In this document: positions 60,871-64,000 of the stretch, one piece after another | Position numbering within the stretch: the first letter of the stretch is position 1 | Layout: each line of letters starts with the position of its first letter | Notes under the pieces: generated by a model | What the model was told of the DNA's origin: nothing | What the model saw: only the letters and a program-made list of their open reading frames with translations | The model's database searches: none | NCBI GenBank assembly: GCA_030407085.1 | Contig: CM059585.1 | Coordinates: forward strand, 12,083,001-12,147,000 | DNA from: Trichopria drosophilae | Lineage: Eukaryota > Arthropoda > Insecta > Hymenoptera > Diapriidae | Direction of reading: 5' to 3' | DNA length: 64,000 nucleotides | Translations under genes and position numbers: made by a program

Positions 60871-61590
60871 GATTTGTTTATTTCTCAATGATGTTTATCT
60901 TGTAAGTTTATTTTCGATGTGAATAATTCGAAACTTCATGTTGACTAACTTAAAAGCTCATTGTATCAGATCCTTACCTTTAATTTTTTTAAATTGAAAA
61001 GTTCTTGTACCGATGCTTATAAAATGACCGCAATTTATTATTGTTTAGTACTAGACAATGGTTATGACATTTCTGATTTGTTAAATCTTTATTTTAATCT
61101 CGGAATCATGATTTGCAACCTCAAAAATACATGATAACAAATTTATATCCAATAAAAATATTTTCTACTCTTAACAATCGATTTACAGCAGTTACGCGAT
61201 CGCCAAATTTCTATCGACAGCGCGACAGTAGCAAGTAGTAACAGTAAGTTTCGGCAAGACATTCCGCGCATACAAACTGAAGACTATTTATTGACTAGTT
61301 TGTATAACAATTTTTTTCGTGAAAGACTACAGGAAATTCAAGTTTTACCGCATTAATAGCGCGTATAAATTAATCGTTACGATTAAGTAGAAACAGACAA
61401 CTTGGTCAGCCAAGAACTTTTCAATTTACCTAAATTTTTCTGGATTTGATTAGAAATATTAGGTGTTAACGATATTCGAGTGGTTATTTCTGGGTCATTC
61501 TCATTTTAAATGATCCAAATGAGCTAAAACAATAATGATGAACAAAGTAAGTTAATAGTGGTTAAATATTTTGTGTCTACCAAATAGCCC
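60871..61590. other. AT-rich sequence with two AGTAGTAAC-type motifs
   Basis: An exact AGTAGTAACAG is at 61234-61244 and a variant, TTAAGTAGAAACAGAC, at about 61383. Context at 61234 (AACAGTAAGTTTCGGCAAGAC) is similar to that at 44549 (AACAGGAAGTATTGGTAAGAC), so the conserved part can extend beyond the core. Confidence 0.5.
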
Positions 61591-62105
61591 TCTTTGTTCG
61601 AGATCGAGGTTGAATATTACATTGGGCATTCGCGCGACACGCCTCGAACGATGTATAAATTTTAATGTCGCGTTAGTTGACGCGACCGAACGTGTGGCAC
61701 ATGACATATTTCCGTGGAGTTAATGCGCGATTCCTCGATTCGTTATTGCAGTTGGACATATATATTTCGATTGTGCATAATCAAGGGTAGTTATCGTGTT
61801 ATCAACTAATTGCTCAATCACCATTCAAATGGCTCGGCCCATCGATAATTGTAATTACTAATTAGTAATTATATTGTCGTTGGCTAGTCGGCTTGATTTT
61901 CGTATATTTGCACATAGGTTGCGGTGTTTACGACACGGCGCTGTGTACGGACCATTTGGATCTGTCACACGTGGATACCTACGCTCGTGTATTTATGATT
62001 GCGCGGGATACGCTATTAGCATATCGACAAGATGCTTATAACACGGTAAATTCTCATCAAAGACTAGTATACGGGCTTCCGAAACTTGGAAATTTAAGGG
62101 TTTAA
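61591..62105. other. GC-richer unique block ending in an unrecognised frame
   Basis: A unique island with CGCGTTAGTTGACGCGACC-type sequence and the homeodomain-type palindrome at 61852-61871. A 70-codon plus frame (61893-62105) has a GC-richer first half and reads plausibly as protein, but shows no known motif or splice signal good enough to call. Confidence 0.3.
61852..61871. promoter_or_regulatory. 20-bp perfect palindrome of ATTA cores
   Basis: TAATTACTAATTAGTAATTA is a perfect inverted repeat containing several TAAT/ATTA cores, the recognition core of Antennapedia-class homeodomains. It lies in a unique, GC-richer block beside ATCGATAATTG. It could bind paired homeodomain proteins. Chance is possible in AT-rich DNA. 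Confidence 0.35.
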
Positions 62106-64000
62106 AATGTAATCCATTTTTCGCATTTTTCGGTTTGGTTAGATTTTTTTTTAATGTCGTGAGGGTTTTATTATTTTTTGACCTTTTTTTTTACTTTTGT
62201 ACAATCTAATTTAAAATATTTGATTCGCTGGACCTGAATCCAGAACCATTCGATTACCGACCGAACACTCCGTGAAAAGCAAAACAAAATTGATTTGCAA
62301 ACAATCTTAAGACTTTAGAGTAAAAATCAACGACGTTTTTTTCTTATTTTTTTTTTGTAGTCGTATAATTTTATTGTTTTTTTCTACAATTACTTCTTAA
62401 AAAGTATATTATTGATACATAATTTAATATGTAATTATTATATACATATATTGGAATAAAAATTGTAATTTTACTTTTGTTTGTTTTAGGTAAGTACCAG
62501 ACTTGTTCACACTATTGTATTTTCAAAATTCATTCGTCTTCTGTCTCTCGTCAAATGTAAGTATTGCATCTTACGCTTCTTATAGACAAATTTCTCATGA
62601 TATATACTTATACAACACAATTTTGTTATTTTAAAAAAATTTTTTTTACATGACAGTTCTTTTTTTTAAACATTTATATCTTTTTATTATGGACAGAATT
62701 AGAAAATTGCCAGACCTGTATGATGTATTTAAAAAAGTAGATTGCAAAAACCAGAATATTTTGAATCATTGAAAAATCACTGTTGAAATTTTAAATTTTT
62801 ATTTTCAATAATACACTTTTATATTTTGTAAGTTATAATGAAGGTAAATGTTTAAATGTTTAAAATCACACTTTCATAAATGTAGTCTAAAACACTGATT
62901 CCAACATTGTTGGTTGCGTGCGAGTTTAAGATAAATTGTAGCAGGTTTCATTTACAAACATATAATAACATCCATTTTTATCTTTGTTATCGCTTCGTAA
63001 CATTACGAAAGCGTTGGTACTTTGTAATAACACTATGTCATATGAATATGCAAAAGCATGCGTTCTTTAGACGTTCCACGCGATCTCGTAAAGAAAATAA
63101 AATAGAAATACAAGAACCTAAACAGATTGGATAAAAATTATGTAAAGATTATTCATTTTGAAAACCTGCAAATTTTGATTTTTTCCCCATTTCATTGTTC
63201 CAACCTCAGTAAAAATTTAATTGAAAATATTTTGTACGTTATACTAAAAAATTAAGAGCTTTTTAAAAAAATCTTACCATGAAAAGCTCTTAAAAATTAT
63301 TGATGAATATACTGTAGTATTTTTAAATTTGTTTAATGTTATTTTGAAAAACTACTTATTTTTAACCAAATTTTTAAATATCTACGAAAAATTCTGCAAA
63401 ATGTTGGTACATTCCTTGCTGAATTCAAAGAATTTGTTATTCTTCAAATTTTTTCTAATAGTTTATGTTTTCTGAGAAAAAAACATCCTAAATTATAAGA
63501 TTTGAAATTCTTTTCCTCGAAAACTACGAATTTTTAAAAAAGAAGTCGCAAACAAAGAATATTGAAAATTTTTCAAAGAATTTACCAGTTTTTTTTTCAG
63601 ATTATTTCCTAAATATTTAAAAGTTTTTTTAAACATTACATACAAAAAGTTTTCAAAATATCGTTAAAAAATCTTTAAAAATTCCAGTATATTCCTGAAT
63701 GATTTCTAAGAACTTTTCTTTCTTAGCATTTTCGTATAAAAGCTCATAGTTGTTGAGTTAAAGCCTCCAGACATTTTTCAATGAAATTTTCACGCCATTT
63801 TTCAGTTGTTACAATGAAGTGGGGTATAAAAGCAAACACTTTTCATGAAATTCATATATTTTATCCACCTTTATCCATACTTTCAGTAAACTCCCTATTG
63901 TATTTAAGTGAAGAACAGGTCAAGTGTCTTTTAAAACATGTGGGATAACTAATTTAAGGGTATTAATGGAAAATTTTCTCATTATTTATTGATCATTGGT
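62106..64000. other. AT-rich sequence to the window end
   Basis: Very AT-rich, with many homopolymer runs. No gene, RNA or organised repeat was recognised. A TATAAAAG word at about 63825 has no accompanying promoter features. Confidence 0.5.

Overview
The window reads as non-coding nuclear DNA of an insect. It is AT-rich overall and full of tandem and dispersed repeats. It carries a degenerate TTAGG-type tract (the insect telomeric unit) near 29.4 kb, a decayed Penelope-like retroelement, and several short elements bounded by TTAA that look like non-autonomous DNA transposons. There is no bacterial-style gene packing: no ribosome binding sites, operons or long open frames. I find no complete protein-coding gene, rRNA gene or intact tRNA gene. 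The longest open frame is 156 codons. Hymenoptera (bee, wasp, ant or sawfly) is a reasonable guess from the composition and the GGTTAGGTTAGGTT tract, but that is inference.

Layout. 1-2.6 kb is unique sequence. 2.6-7.2 kb is a repeat district: a cluster of a short TTAAGTAGTAAC motif, two arrays of a 41-bp satellite (3129-4172 and 6137-6832), and a duplicated ~400-bp segment flanking the second array. 8.9-9.4 kb holds the longest open frame. 11.8-11.9 kb holds a second motif cluster with a perfect palindrome, and 13.85 kb a tRNA-like Pol III promoter. 15.1-17.8 kb is a second repeat district: a ~341-bp tandem repeat with a conserved hairpin, followed by a palindromic GGTTTAAACC array with higher-order periodicity. 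23.5-23.7 kb has a short, GC3-rich, protein-like segment. 27-27.5 kb has a near-perfect inverted repeat and a GTGCGTAAA hairpin. 30.2-32.1, 56.4-59.1 and 59.3-59.9 kb are candidate TTAA-flanked elements carrying ATGGCGG-type repeats. 36.6-37.0 kb is a foldback built from 29-30-bp units in opposite orientations. 45.0-45.8 kb is an element with 107-bp terminal inverted repeats. 52.05-52.9 kb is the Penelope-like relic, with reverse transcriptase and GIY-YIG endonuclease remnants.

Between the repeats lie unique blocks with visibly higher GC (about 2.0-2.45, 5.0-5.6, 11.2-11.5, 14.3-14.95, 18.0-18.85, 24.1-24.55, 27.95-28.4, 33.0-33.8, 34.2-35.55, 40.4-42.1, 46.2-47.05, 54.3-56.1, 60.4-60.9 and 61.6-62.1 kb). 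Several contain homeodomain-type ATTA cores, CCAAT, E-box or TATA motifs. They could be conserved enhancers or promoters in a gene desert or a giant intron of a regulatory gene. This needs a cross-species alignment; sequence alone cannot settle it. The parts do not work together as a pathway. The strongest biology here is the repeat and mobile-element content.
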